From a bacterium (lineage in GTDB: Bacteria > UBA9089 > CG2-30-40-21 > SBAY01), in the NCBI GenBank assembly GCA_030018635.1, contig JASEHU010000006.1:1-19914 (forward strand): a DNA stretch of 19,914 bases. Direction: 5' to 3'. The notes below the pieces were generated by a model. It was not told the origin of the DNA, did not search any database, and saw only the letters and a list, made by a program, of their open reading frames with translations. A program made the position numbers and the translations under genes. Below, one piece after another: positions 1 to 6,429 of the stretch; position 1 is the stretch's first letter; every line of letters starts with the position of its first letter.

Positions 1-38
1 ACCTAAAAGCAAGGTAAAAGCCCCTTTTTTCCGTCGTC

Positions 39-2045
39 CTAAAGTAGCCACACCCCTTCAAAATTTGATTCTTTTGGACCTAAATACCTTTTTACTGACT
101 CATGTCTTGCTGATATTAGGAGTAAATTCGGATTATTAGGCCTATCCCATTTTGCCCGAAAATTTCCATAATCCTCATCTTTGATATGAAATTCAAAAGG
201 AATACCTTTATCTTTTTCTTGAATTACCTTAACTTCGACCTTGGCAGTATAATTATGGACCGAAGCAGTAATTTTACCTTTTACTCCAAGCCTTCTTCCT
301 TCAATCGTAATATACCCTTCAGCGTAAGGTTTGCCAGAGATTGGTCTTAAAACAGCCTGAGGACGAACAATAACAATATCCTCACAATCAGAAGATACCT
401 CAACTGGTGTTTCCTCTGTTACCACAGAAGGATATTCAGCCTGTAATAATAGACGCTTTTTCTTCTTTTCTTTGACTTGATAAGATTCTTTTTCAAAGGC
501 TAATCCATTTGGAATTTCAACCCTTTTATATTTAACCACAGATATCCCTGCTTCTGCAGTAGGTAAACCATCATAGGTAGCTGTTAAAATAGCAGCATCG
601 GTCTCACAAACTCCTTCTACCTTAAAACTTCCTGTAAGAATCCCTGGGGTGGTTCTACTTGGTGACAGGAGGAATTCAGGCGTGATAATCCGTATCCCTT
701 CATCATCACAAATTACTTTAACGAGTTCTTCCATAGAAACACCATCCATCTTTTTAGCCCTAAAGCCAAATGTTTTCATCTCCCCAATCTCAAGGGTATA
801 AAAATTTGGAATAATTACAATACCTGTTTTGGCAAATTCTCCCTTTTCTGTCTCTCCGCTTCCAGGAATAAACTCCTCTATCTCCTCGACCTTTTCTTGA
901 ATGAATCTACTTGCGGCCTTTGCTAATTTCTTCAATCTCTTTTTGGTCTCCTCGTTTTCAACCTGAACTCGCTTTTCTCGCTCCTTTTCCTTATCTTTAG
1001 CAATCTCCCTTCGCAAGAACTCCATAGGAGTCTGAAACAATGCCTTTGTAAAAGGATGATCTCTTCGAATCCCCTCCTTTCTATGGGGGTCTATAAGCAA
1101 ACTGGGATTTTTTTCAGGATGGTTCTCTCCTTTTTTTCGTCTTTCATCCCATTCGTCACAAAGATTGTCAATAAAAGGAGAAATTAACCTTCCAAAATAA
1201 TACTCTGCATAAGGATCATTTTCAAACTCAGAACTAAAAAGGGTTACCTCATGAATAGCTCGTTTACCCTTTATCAATATGCCAGTTCTACGGAATCGTT
1301 TATCTATCGGATCTTTTAATCGTTCATCAGCTTTATAAAGCAAAAAATGGGCAGTGGCGTCCTGATAACCAGTCACCTCAAATTTCTTATCTATAACCAA
1401 CTTACTAACAGGGTCTTTATAAATCAATGGTTTTTTAGACTTTTCTTTCATATCATTGAGAAGGACCTTATGGGTAGCCACAATGTCCCGAAGGGTATAG
1501 TGCCAAGGCAAATCTTCGTAAAGAGTATCGTGCCTCGGAACTGTAACATTTATATTCTCAATCGTAACTGCAGTTCCATTTTCTTGGATACTAAGTTGTT
1601 CACGAATCCCTGTCGTAGCTTTTTCAGATTTATATGGAACAAACTTATGCATTCCTTGAAGTATCTCACATTTATGATAATAATCACCTTTAATTGATTC
1701 AACAGTAACCTTTCCCAAAGCAGCACACTCTTTTAGTCCCCTGGACATAAAACCACGGTCACCCTTTAAACTGGTAAGGTCACCGGCCTTCTTAACCTTT
1801 TGACGCATCTCATCAAAGGTCATTCCTTCCGCTTTATCTCTAATAATTACCTTCGAACTTCCTTTATACCGATGTTCAACCTCTACCAAGATTCGGCCCC
1901 TTTCTTTACCCATACGATGGTAACTGTCATCACAATTGGTAATCAACTCTACCAATGCATCATAGACATCCCTAATTGCAGACTGTCCTACCAATTGATA
2001 ATAACGTTTTGTAACTTCCAACTCTTCTTGCGGTAATGCCTTCAT
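39..2045 (-). CDS. GHKL-family ATPase with coiled coil and beta-rich C-terminal domains (MORC/MutL-like)
   Basis: 668 aa, last gene seen of the minus-strand operon. The N-terminus shows a GHKL (HSP90/MutL/histidine-kinase type) ATP site: N-box E33..N37..D40 (ELITNCDD), a G1-like motif at 70-75 (DKAEGM, with Ala72 where Gly is usual) and a G2-like glycine loop at 95-105 (GDRGFMSRGLK). A charged probable coiled coil lies at about 340-385. Residues 405-610 are beta-rich and look like two Ig-like modules, and 620-655 (YGNFRAKWDRPNNPN) is a distinct end module. A strong Shine-Dalgarno (AGGAAGGTGA) lies just before the ATG, 13 nt after the upstream stop. GHKL ATPases with accessory domains occur in restriction-like defence loci (paraMORC class), so a nucleic-acid-related role is inferred, not shown. 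The reading frame ends in TAG at 41-39, soon after KRYLGPKESNF; the C-terminus may be truncated or frameshifted. Confidence 0.8.
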   Translation of the reverse strand: MKALPQEELEVTKRYYQLVGQSAIRDVYDALVELITNCDDSYHRMGKERGRILVEVEHRYKGSSKVIIRDKAEGMTFDEMRQKVKKAGDLTSLKGDRGFMSRGLKECAALGKVTVESIKGDYYHKCEILQGMHKFVPYKSEKATTGIREQLSIQENGTAVTIENINVTVPRHDTLYEDLPWHYTLRDIVATHKVLLNDMKEKSKKPLIYKDPVSKLVIDKKFEVTGYQDATAHFLLYKADERLKDPIDKRFRRTGILIKGKRAIHEVTLFSSEFENDPYAEYYFGRLISPFIDNLCDEWDERRKKGENHPEKNPSLLIDPHRKEGIRRDHPFTKALFQTPMEFLRREIAKDKEKEREKRVQVENEETKKRLKKLAKAASRFIQEKVEEIEEFIPGSGETEKGEFAKTGIVIIPNFYTLEIGEMKTFGFRAKKMDGVSMEELVKVICDDEGIRIITPEFLLSPSRTTPGILTGSFKVEGVCETDAAILTATYDGLPTAEAGISVVKYKRVEIPNGLAFEKESYQVKEKKKKRLLLQAEYPSVVTEETPVEVSSDCEDIVIVRPQAVLRPISGKPYAEGYITIEGRRLGVKGKITASVHNYTAKVEVKVIQEKDKGIPFEFHIKDEDYGNFRAKWDRPNNPNLLLISARHESVKRYLGPKESNFEGVWLL

Positions 2046-2058
2046 AGTTCACCTTCCT

Positions 2059-2694
2059 TTAATTCATTAAATCCTTAAAAGCCTCCTCGCAAGCATCAAG
2101 AAAAGATATAATGCTTTTCTTTTGAGTTATCTCTGCCTGAGTCTTTAATTGATCAAACTTTTTACGGATAGTCTCCGGATAGGCATCTGGACGGCAAAGT
2201 AACATATCTGTAAACTCATATTGACTGATATTTTTAACTGAACCTTCTTGAAGGTATTTTTGATAACACTTCTCTCGTTCGAATTTTTGAATAATCCGTT
2301 GTATATGTGGTCTTCTTAAATCCTTATTTGGTATCTTCAAAGCATCTTCTATTCTTCTATAATTCCTTGTAATCCATTTTGTTCCTTTTGGGGTCAACAT
2401 CCATCCATCAACTTCTTTCCCTGAAGATTCAACTCCCGCTCTTCCTGTAATAAACTGACCATATTTAGGATCTTTAGCATTTTTTAAATTCTTTAAGGTT
2501 ACTCGCACAATCTCTTTATCCGGATATTCTCTATATTTAGGAAGTCTCCATGAGAATCTTTCATTAGACAATTTAAAGCATTCCATTGCAATATCCTCTG
2601 TATGTATCTTTTTCTCCCAGCCCCCTAATTTAAAGATAACATATACTACAATATCAACATTTGATAATTCTTTAGAATTTTTTACTGTCTTCAT
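2059..2694 (-). CDS. Conserved-looking hypothetical protein, possible N-terminal winged helix
   Basis: 211 aa, function not recognised. Residues 10-75 (VDIVVYVIFKLGG..., HTEDIAMECFKL...) alternate helix-like segments and read like a winged-helix fold, followed by ITGRAGVESSGKEVDGWMLTPKGTKWI, a phrase resembling the wing and 'T-x-K-G' end of transcription-regulator-type wHTH domains. The C-terminal half (residues 115-211) is predicted helical and charged. A clear Shine-Dalgarno (AGGGGAGA) precedes the ATG. It lies 17 nt after the 71-aa gene and 13 nt before the GHKL ATPase gene, so the three are surely co-transcribed. A DNA-binding adaptor or specificity partner for the ATPase is a reasonable inference from position only. 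Confidence 0.75.
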   Translation of the reverse strand: MKTVKNSKELSNVDIVVYVIFKLGGWEKKIHTEDIAMECFKLSNERFSWRLPKYREYPDKEIVRVTLKNLKNAKDPKYGQFITGRAGVESSGKEVDGWMLTPKGTKWITRNYRRIEDALKIPNKDLRRPHIQRIIQKFEREKCYQKYLQEGSVKNISQYEFTDMLLCRPDAYPETIRKKFDQLKTQAEITQKKSIISFLDACEEAFKDLMN

Positions 2695-2711
2695 TTCTAT
2701 CGATTCTCCCC

Positions 2712-2927
2712 TTACAACCTAAATTTTTCCTCATCTGGAAAGGAAAATCTTCCCCTCGTCTGCTTCATTTTTGCCTCAATGGCAGAGAATATCTTGTCAA
2801 TATCTTTCTTTGTGTAGCCATATACCTGTATATTTGAGCAATTTCCTAAAACATCTAATTTTTTAAGTATAGTATTAGTTCTCGAAGAAGCCAATCTTTT
2901 AAATCTCTCTTCCTTTGTCTCTTCCAT
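2712..2927 (-). CDS. Small conserved-looking helical protein, 71 aa
   Basis: 71 aa, basic and probably helical. The pattern ERFKRLASSRTNTILKKL ... LGNCSN ... YTKKDIDKIFSAIE resembles small proteins I recall beside ATPase and nuclease genes in accessory loci, but I cannot name a family. The Shine-Dalgarno (AGGGGG) lies inside the last codons of fic and the ATG follows the fic stop by only 5 nt, which implies translational coupling. Its small size and constant place between fic and the wHTH-like gene suggest a structural or regulatory subunit. An antitoxin to the Fic protein is possible but not indicated by any visible inhibitory (S/T)xxxE(G/N) motif; that motif is already inside Fic. Confidence 0.7.
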   Translation of the reverse strand: MEETKEERFKRLASSRTNTILKKLDVLGNCSNIQVYGYTKKDIDKIFSAIEAKMKQTRGRFSFPDEEKFRL

Positions 2928-2932
2928 CTCTT

Positions 2933-3682
2933 TTACCCCCTAATTATTATAAGATATTCCTTTAAACTCTCATAGACCATACAGGATATAAAGTTTATAA
3001 ATGGTCTTGTATCTTTCTTTGTATGTGCTATTTCTAAAAAGTTTATGTAATCAACTCGCTTGACTGGTGGGATTATGGTAATTGTATATTCTTCTTGAAG
3101 TAAAGCAAGATTCATCAAAAGCCTGGCCACCCTCCCATTTCCATCAACAAAGGGATGAATAGCAACAAACTCTTTATGTAATAAAGCAGCACACTCTATT
3201 GGATGATGCCCTTCTTTCATTATTGGAATTTCTTCGATAAACCTTTTCATTAGAGCAGAAACCTTATTAGGTAATGGTGGGAGATAACTTGAACCTGTAA
3301 TGATAACCTTTTCTTTTCTATATCTTCCTGCATTCTCTTTATCTATTCTATAATAAAAGAGATAGTGCAGGTCTAAAATATCCTTTTCTTTTATTTCCCT
3401 ATCCTTCACAATCTCAAGAAGTAAATTATATGCCTCACTATGTCCAGTTGCCTCGTAATGGTCTATTAGAGGTTTCCCGCCAATGGTTATCCCATCTTCT
3501 AAAACAACCTTTGTCTCGGTTTCGGTAAGTGAATTTCCTTCAATGGCGTTACTTGAATAGGTTAAACCAATCCTGTAATATTCTCTCAATTGTTTTAATA
3601 GATTACTTGAGATGGGTCTATATCTTTCAATTTCTTCCTTCAATTTTTCTGCTTCTTTTATCTTATTTTCATATATTATCAT
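2933..3682 (-). CDS. Fic family protein (probable protein AMP-transferase), self-inhibited
   Basis: 249 aa from the ATG at 3682. The core motif HPFVDGNGRVAR (residues 176-187) matches HxFx(D/E)GNGRxxR completely, so His176 should be able to deprotonate the target hydroxyl. An upstream SSNAIEGN (S44xxxE48G49) fits the inhibitory (S/T)xxxE(G/N) helix, here N-terminal to the Fic core (class II arrangement), so activity is expected to be held in check within the chain. No C-terminal winged helix is visible, and the protein ends soon after the Fic fold. A TTG start at 3721 would add 13 residues, but that TTG is the -35 box of a good promoter, so the ATG is preferred. The -10 box lies 10 nt before this ATG, predicting a leaderless mRNA. 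First gene of the four-gene operon. Confidence 0.9.
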   Translation of the reverse strand: MIIYENKIKEAEKLKEEIERYRPISSNLLKQLREYYRIGLTYSSNAIEGNSLTETETKVVLEDGITIGGKPLIDHYEATGHSEAYNLLLEIVKDREIKEKDILDLHYLFYYRIDKENAGRYRKEKVIITGSSYLPPLPNKVSALMKRFIEEIPIMKEGHHPIECAALLHKEFVAIHPFVDGNGRVARLLMNLALLQEEYTITIIPPVKRVDYINFLEIAHTKKDTRPFINFISCMVYESLKEYLIIIRG

Positions 3683-3692
3683 TATATTTAAA

Positions 3693-3721
3693 ATAATATC
3701 ATATAATTTAAAATTTGTCAA
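3693..3721 (-). promoter_or_regulatory. Promoter of the fic operon
   Basis: On the minus strand: TTGACA (3721-3716), 17-nt spacer, TATTAT (3698-3693). The predicted transcription start falls on or next to the ATG at 3682-3680. Consensus -35 and ideal spacing make this a strong call, although the AT-rich surroundings raise the chance of a fortuitous -10. Confidence 0.75.
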
Positions 3722-3725
3722 GCAA

Positions 3726-3754
3726 AAATTTATTATTTTTAAAATAATAAATTT
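3726..3754. promoter_or_regulatory. AT-only 14-bp palindrome next to the fic -35 box (possible operator)
   Basis: Perfect inverted repeat: arm AAATTTATTATTTT at 3726-3739 and its complement at 3741-3754, one base between. The core TTTAAAATAATA recurs at 3687-3698 over the -10 box and again at 3738-3749, 51 bp apart. This spacing on one side of, and over, the promoter suggests a repressor binding two sites. Composition is AT only, so chance or a simple hairpin is possible. Confidence 0.45.
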
Positions 3755-3856
3755 AATATTAAATAAGAAAAGAAGATATGGAGAATATAATATGTGGATA
3801 TTGTTTTCTTTGCCAATCTCAACCTTATCTCCACCTTATCTCAACCTCTTAACCTC

Positions 3857-5269
3857 TCAACCTCTCAACGCCTCAATCAACGCCTTACCTTTATGCAGGG
3901 TTTCCTGATACTCATCCTCTGGTAGCGAATCGGCTACTATTCCACCACCGATATGAAAATGGGCCTTATTGTTTTTTATAACAAATGTGCGGATAGCGAT
4001 ATTCAGGTCCATACTTTGGGTAAAACTTAGGTATCCAATAGTACCTGTATAGACATGTCTTTTCGTTGGTTCTAATTCATCAATTATCTCCATAGCGCGA
4101 ATTTTTGGTGCCCCGGTTACAGAACCACCAGGAAAACATGCCTTTAAAAGGTCAAATCTATCCGTATCTTTCTTTAATTTGCCCTCAATTATACTTACAG
4201 TATGAAATAGTGTCGGATGAGTCTCTAATTTTATAAGCTCTTTAACCGAAACCTTACCAAATTCACATACCCGGCCAAGGTCATTCCTCAGGAGGTCAAC
4301 TATCATAATCAATTCGGCTTTATCCTTTTGGCTTGTTTTTAGTTCATTTTTCAGTCTCAAATCCTCTGCTTTGGTCTTCCCGCGTGGTCTTGTCCCTTTA
4401 ATCGGCCTGGTGATAACATTTCTACCTTCTACCTGTAAAAACCGCTCAGGAGAGGCACCGGCAATGATGACATCCTTCAGGTCTAAAAAACAGGCAAAAG
4501 GTGCCGGACTTAGTTCCCTCAACCTCTTGTATAATTCAAATTCAGGGATAAAAAGGTCGGCAGTTAATCTTTGGGATAAATTCACCTGGTAAATATCCCC
4601 GGCGGCAATATATTCCTTTACCTTCCTTATCGCTTTTAAGTATTGTTCCCGACTAAAGTTAAAGATAATCCCCTCTTGAGAGGGGAAAGGGGGTATGGGG
4701 TGTGCCTCCTCTTGATTGATTCGCGATAACCGTGTCCACATCTCCTTTAATCTTGTCTTAGCCTTTATCTCCCTTAATCGGTTAATTTCAGGAAAACCGC
4801 TTGATGAGATATAGGCCTTTCTTTTTAAATGGTCAAATATCAAAATGACATCATAAAAACAGAAGATGCAATCGGGTATATCTAAATCATCAATCCCTTT
4901 TCCCGGCACATCTTCAATCAAATGCCGCATTTCATAACCAAAGTAACCAACCGCTCCGCCAATAAAGGAAGGAAGCCCGGATATTGGTTGTAATTTATAT
5001 TGATTAATAAGTATCCTTAAGGCATCATAGGGGTTATCTTCAAATTGTTTTCTTTTGCCCTGCTCAAATATCTCAATCCGAATATGTCTGCTTTTAAAAA
5101 CAAGGAATGGTTCAAACCCGATGAACGAATATCTTCCTAATCCATATTTATTCATTCCACTATCAAGGAAAAATGGATAATCAGTATCTTTAAAGAGATT
5201 AAAAACCCTTACCGGGTCAATCATTGGGATTTCTTTAATTATAGGGTTTATGAGACGGTTTGTTTTCAT
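3857..5269 (-). CDS. pabB: Aminodeoxychorismate synthase component I
   Basis: 470 aa chorismate-binding enzyme, cytoplasmic; converts chorismate plus ammonia to 4-amino-4-deoxychorismate for folate synthesis. The choice of PabB over anthranilate synthase TrpE rests on PIKGT at 289-293: Lys291 is the nucleophile position of PabB, where TrpE has Ala (PIAGT). Other family blocks are present: GAVGYFGYE (105-113), GDIYQVNLSQR (224-234), GASPERFL (271-278), DLLRNDLGRV (325-334), FPGGSVTGAPK (379-389) and IGGGIVADS (440-448). No glutaminase (pabA) or lyase (pabC) gene is next to it. Residues about 188-202 (HPIPPFPSQEG) are encoded by an inserted GC-rich hairpin repeat in the linker between the N- and C-terminal halves. 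The ATG at 5269 has no clear Shine-Dalgarno, and its leader is filled by a repeat hairpin. Confidence 0.92.
   Translation of the reverse strand: MKTNRLINPIIKEIPMIDPVRVFNLFKDTDYPFFLDSGMNKYGLGRYSFIGFEPFLVFKSRHIRIEIFEQGKRKQFEDNPYDALRILINQYKLQPISGLPSFIGGAVGYFGYEMRHLIEDVPGKGIDDLDIPDCIFCFYDVILIFDHLKRKAYISSSGFPEINRLREIKAKTRLKEMWTRLSRINQEEAHPIPPFPSQEGIIFNFSREQYLKAIRKVKEYIAAGDIYQVNLSQRLTADLFIPEFELYKRLRELSPAPFACFLDLKDVIIAGASPERFLQVEGRNVITRPIKGTRPRGKTKAEDLRLKNELKTSQKDKAELIMIVDLLRNDLGRVCEFGKVSVKELIKLETHPTLFHTVSIIEGKLKKDTDRFDLLKACFPGGSVTGAPKIRAMEIIDELEPTKRHVYTGTIGYLSFTQSMDLNIAIRTFVIKNNKAHFHIGGGIVADSLPEDEYQETLHKGKALIEALRG
4665..4705. repeat. Repeat-derived insert in the pabB linker
   Basis: Contains CCCCTC (4670-4675), loop TTGA, GAGGGG (4680-4685), followed by a G-rich run. 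It is in frame and encodes the Pro-rich residues 188-202 of PabB, in a variable linker. Its base composition (C/G homopolymer runs) differs from the AT-rich gene around it. Confidence 0.5.
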
Positions 5270-5274
5270 TGTTT

Positions 5275-5340
5275 TTTCGATTTTCGATTAAGGATATAAG
5301 ATTCCTCAATCCAAAATCCAAAATCCAAAATCGAAAATCA
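5275..5340. repeat. Heptamer-repeat hairpin in the pabB leader
   Basis: One side carries TTTTCGATTTTCGATT, the other about four near-exact 7-bp units (CCAAAAT/CGAAAAT). The two sides are largely complementary, and AGGA...TCCT makes an inner stem. The element fills the space between the pabB promoter and its ATG. The same unit occurs at 11376-11455 and 12102-12165. Confidence 0.7.
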
Positions 5341-5349
5341 CTTTTATCC

Positions 5350-5378
5350 ATTATACCAATTTTAAGACAAAATGTCAA
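5350..5378 (-). promoter_or_regulatory. Consensus promoter for pabB
   Basis: Minus strand: TTGACA (5378-5373), 17-nt spacer, TATAAT (5355-5350), a full consensus match. The start codon is 80 nt downstream, past the repeat hairpin. A GTG at 5341-5339 begins 8 nt after the -10 box and opens an 11-codon frame that stops within the repeat. Confidence 0.85.
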
Positions 5379-5385
5379 TATTTCC

Positions 5386-5415
5386 TTGACAAAATCCAAT
5401 TCCATAGTATATACT
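5386..5415 (+). promoter_or_regulatory. Promoter for purN
   Basis: TTGACA (5386-5391), 18-nt spacer, TATACT (5410-5415), then 9 nt to the ATG at 5425, so the mRNA should be leaderless. Its -35 box is 7 bp from the pabB -35 box on the other strand; RNA polymerase binding at the two may compete. Confidence 0.8.
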
Positions 5416-5424
5416 TTAACTACC

Positions 5425-6033
5425 ATGTTAAAAATAGGGGTGTTAGCCTCAGGCAAAGGATCTAATTTACAAGCGATTATTGATGCTATTGAATCAGGGA
5501 AGGTTTCGGCAACGATTGGAATAGTCATCAGTAATAAGAGCAATGCCTGTGCTCTGTTACGGGCACAAAGACATGGGATTACTTCCATTTTCCTTGACCC
5601 GAAGGAATCCAAAACACGGGAGGAATATGACGCCAGGATAGTGGCACATTTGGAAAAAGAAGGTGTGGAATTAGTTGTTTTAGCCGGCTTTATGCGGATT
5701 TTAAGTCCTTATTTTATCAAGGCGTATAAATCTAAAATTATGAACATCCATCCGGCCTTACTGCCATCTTTTCCCGGAGGACACGGTCAACGGCAGGCTG
5801 TGGATTATGGGGTAAAAATTTCTGGGGCTACGGTTCATTTTGTAGATGAAGGTTGCGATACAGGTCCGATAATTTTGCAAGTAGCCGTACCTGTTGAAGA
5901 TGACGATACGGAAGAAACCCTATCTGCTCGAATTTTAGAACAAGAGCATAAAATTTATCCATTAGCCATTCAACTTTATGCAGAGGGAAAATTAGAGGTT
6001 ATTGGTAGAAAAGTAACGATAAGGCAAAAATAA
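5425..6033 (+). CDS. purN: Phosphoribosylglycinamide formyltransferase
   Basis: 202 aa, the usual PurN size. Transfers a formyl group from 10-formyl-THF to GAR, the third step of purine synthesis. Visible family marks: N-terminal GVLASGKGSNLQAI (GAR-phosphate binding loop, residues 5-18), MNIHPALLPSFPGG with the catalytic pair Asn107 and His109, and VDEGCDTGPII with the catalytic Asp145. The open frame extends upstream to 5260, but that extension is repeat-derived and lies over the promoter; the ATG at 5425 gives the normal N-terminus. There is no Shine-Dalgarno, which fits a leaderless message. Folate-dependent PurN beside folate-pathway pabB is a sensible metabolic pairing. Confidence 0.95.
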   Translation: MLKIGVLASGKGSNLQAIIDAIESGKVSATIGIVISNKSNACALLRAQRHGITSIFLDPKESKTREEYDARIVAHLEKEGVELVVLAGFMRILSPYFIKAYKSKIMNIHPALLPSFPGGHGQRQAVDYGVKISGATVHFVDEGCDTGPIILQVAVPVEDDDTEETLSARILEQEHKIYPLAIQLYAEGKLEVIGRKVTIRQK

Positions 6034-6036
6034 TAC

Positions 6037-6065
6037 TTGACGATTCAGGAATTTTATGGCATAAT
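6037..6065 (+). promoter_or_regulatory. Probable promoter for the tRNA pair
   Basis: TTGACG (6037-6042), 17-nt spacer, CATAAT (6060-6065), starting 3 nt after the purN stop. Transcription would begin near 6072, at the edge of the first repeat, and run through both tRNAs. Confidence 0.65.
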
Positions 6066-6083
6066 ATTATAAAAGTGAAGAGT

Positions 6084-6134
6084 GAAAAGTGAAAAGTTAT
6101 TTGTTTTTAATTTTTCACTATTCACTTTTCACTT
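6084..6134. repeat. Left 51-bp arm of the inverted repeat around tRNA-Val
   Basis: Exact reverse complement of 6222-6272. It is itself partly self-complementary, being built of GTGAAAA-type heptamers on one side and TTCACTT-type on the other, with an AT-rich centre. Confidence 0.9.
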
Positions 6135-6141
6135 AATTCCC

Positions 6142-6216
6142 GGGCGGATAGCTCAGTGGAAGAGCACTTGCTTTACACGCAAGGGGTCGCAGGTTCAAGC
6201 CCTGCTTCGCCCACCA
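6142..6216 (+). tRNA. tRNA-Val (anticodon TAC)
   Basis: Acceptor GGGCGGA (6142-6148) pairs with TTCGCCC (6206-6212), including one G-U; discriminator A6213 and encoded CCA at 6214-6216. D-arm GCTC/GAGC, anticodon stem CTTGC/GCAAG with loop TTTACAC (anticodon TAC), and T-arm GCAGG-TTCAAGC-CCTGC are all intact. 75 nt, reads GUA and probably other Val codons. Confidence 0.95.
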
Positions 6217-6221
6217 TACAG

Positions 6222-6272
6222 AAGTGAAAAGTGAATAGTGAAAAATTAAAAACAAATAACTTTTCACTTTTC
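6222..6272. repeat. Right 51-bp arm of the inverted repeat around tRNA-Val
   Basis: Perfect inverted copy of 6084-6134, starting 5 nt after the tRNA CCA end. A further GTTTTTCACTTTTCACTT tail (6273-6290) continues the heptamer pattern. Confidence 0.9.
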
Positions 6273-6299
6273 GTTTTTCACTTTTCACTTATTCAATAC

Positions 6300-6378
6300 G
6301 GGGTCGTAGTGCAGCATGGTCCAACACGTCAGTTTGTCACACTGAAGACCGCGGGTTCAAATCCCGTCGACCCCGCCA
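6300..6378 (+). tRNA. tRNA-Asp (anticodon GTC)
   Basis: Acceptor GGGGTCG (6300-6306) pairs with CGACCCC (6368-6374); discriminator G6375, as expected for tRNA-Asp; CCA encoded at 6376-6378. Anticodon stem TCAGT/ACTGA with loop TTGTCAC (anticodon GTC); T-arm CGGG-TTCAAAT-CCCG. The D-stem has three pairs and one C-A mismatch. Confidence 0.93.
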
Positions 6379-6400
6379 ATTTAAATTTATAGTTAATTAT

Positions 6401-6420
6401 TGAACTTTTGCAAAAGTTCA
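6401..6420. repeat. Perfect 20-bp palindrome
   Basis: TGAACTTTTG followed by its exact complement CAAAAGTTCA, no loop. It lies 22 nt after tRNA-Asp and directly abuts the 9-bp target duplication of the MITE-like element. No T-run follows, so it is not a classical terminator. Confidence 0.7.
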
Positions 6421-6429
6421 GTAACGAGA

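Noticed and set aside
3683..3721. TTG start giving Fic 13 more residues
   Set aside because: The TTG is part of a consensus TTGACA -35 box and has no Shine-Dalgarno; the ATG at 3682 gives a normal Fic N-terminus.
3830..3880. CRISPR-like array (CTCAACCT repeats); likewise other heptamer arrays
   Set aside because: Units are 7-8 bp, contiguous and without spacers; no cas genes are present.
3857..5269. Anthranilate synthase component I (TrpE)
   Set aside because: The active-site motif is PIKGT, with the Lys typical of aminodeoxychorismate synthase, not PIAGT. No trp genes are nearby.
5260..5424. 55-residue N-terminal extension of PurN
   Set aside because: It runs through the heptamer hairpin and both divergent promoters; PurN homologues start at the MLKIGVLASG point.
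5235..5612. Minus-strand frame of 125 codons overlapping purN and the pabB start
   Set aside because: It is antisense to the conserved PurN coding region, with no family resemblance or ribosome binding site.
6142..6378. tRNA pair as attachment site of an integrative element
   Set aside because: No integrase gene and no duplicated tRNA 3' end; the nearby insertion is a small element with its own TIRs and target duplication.
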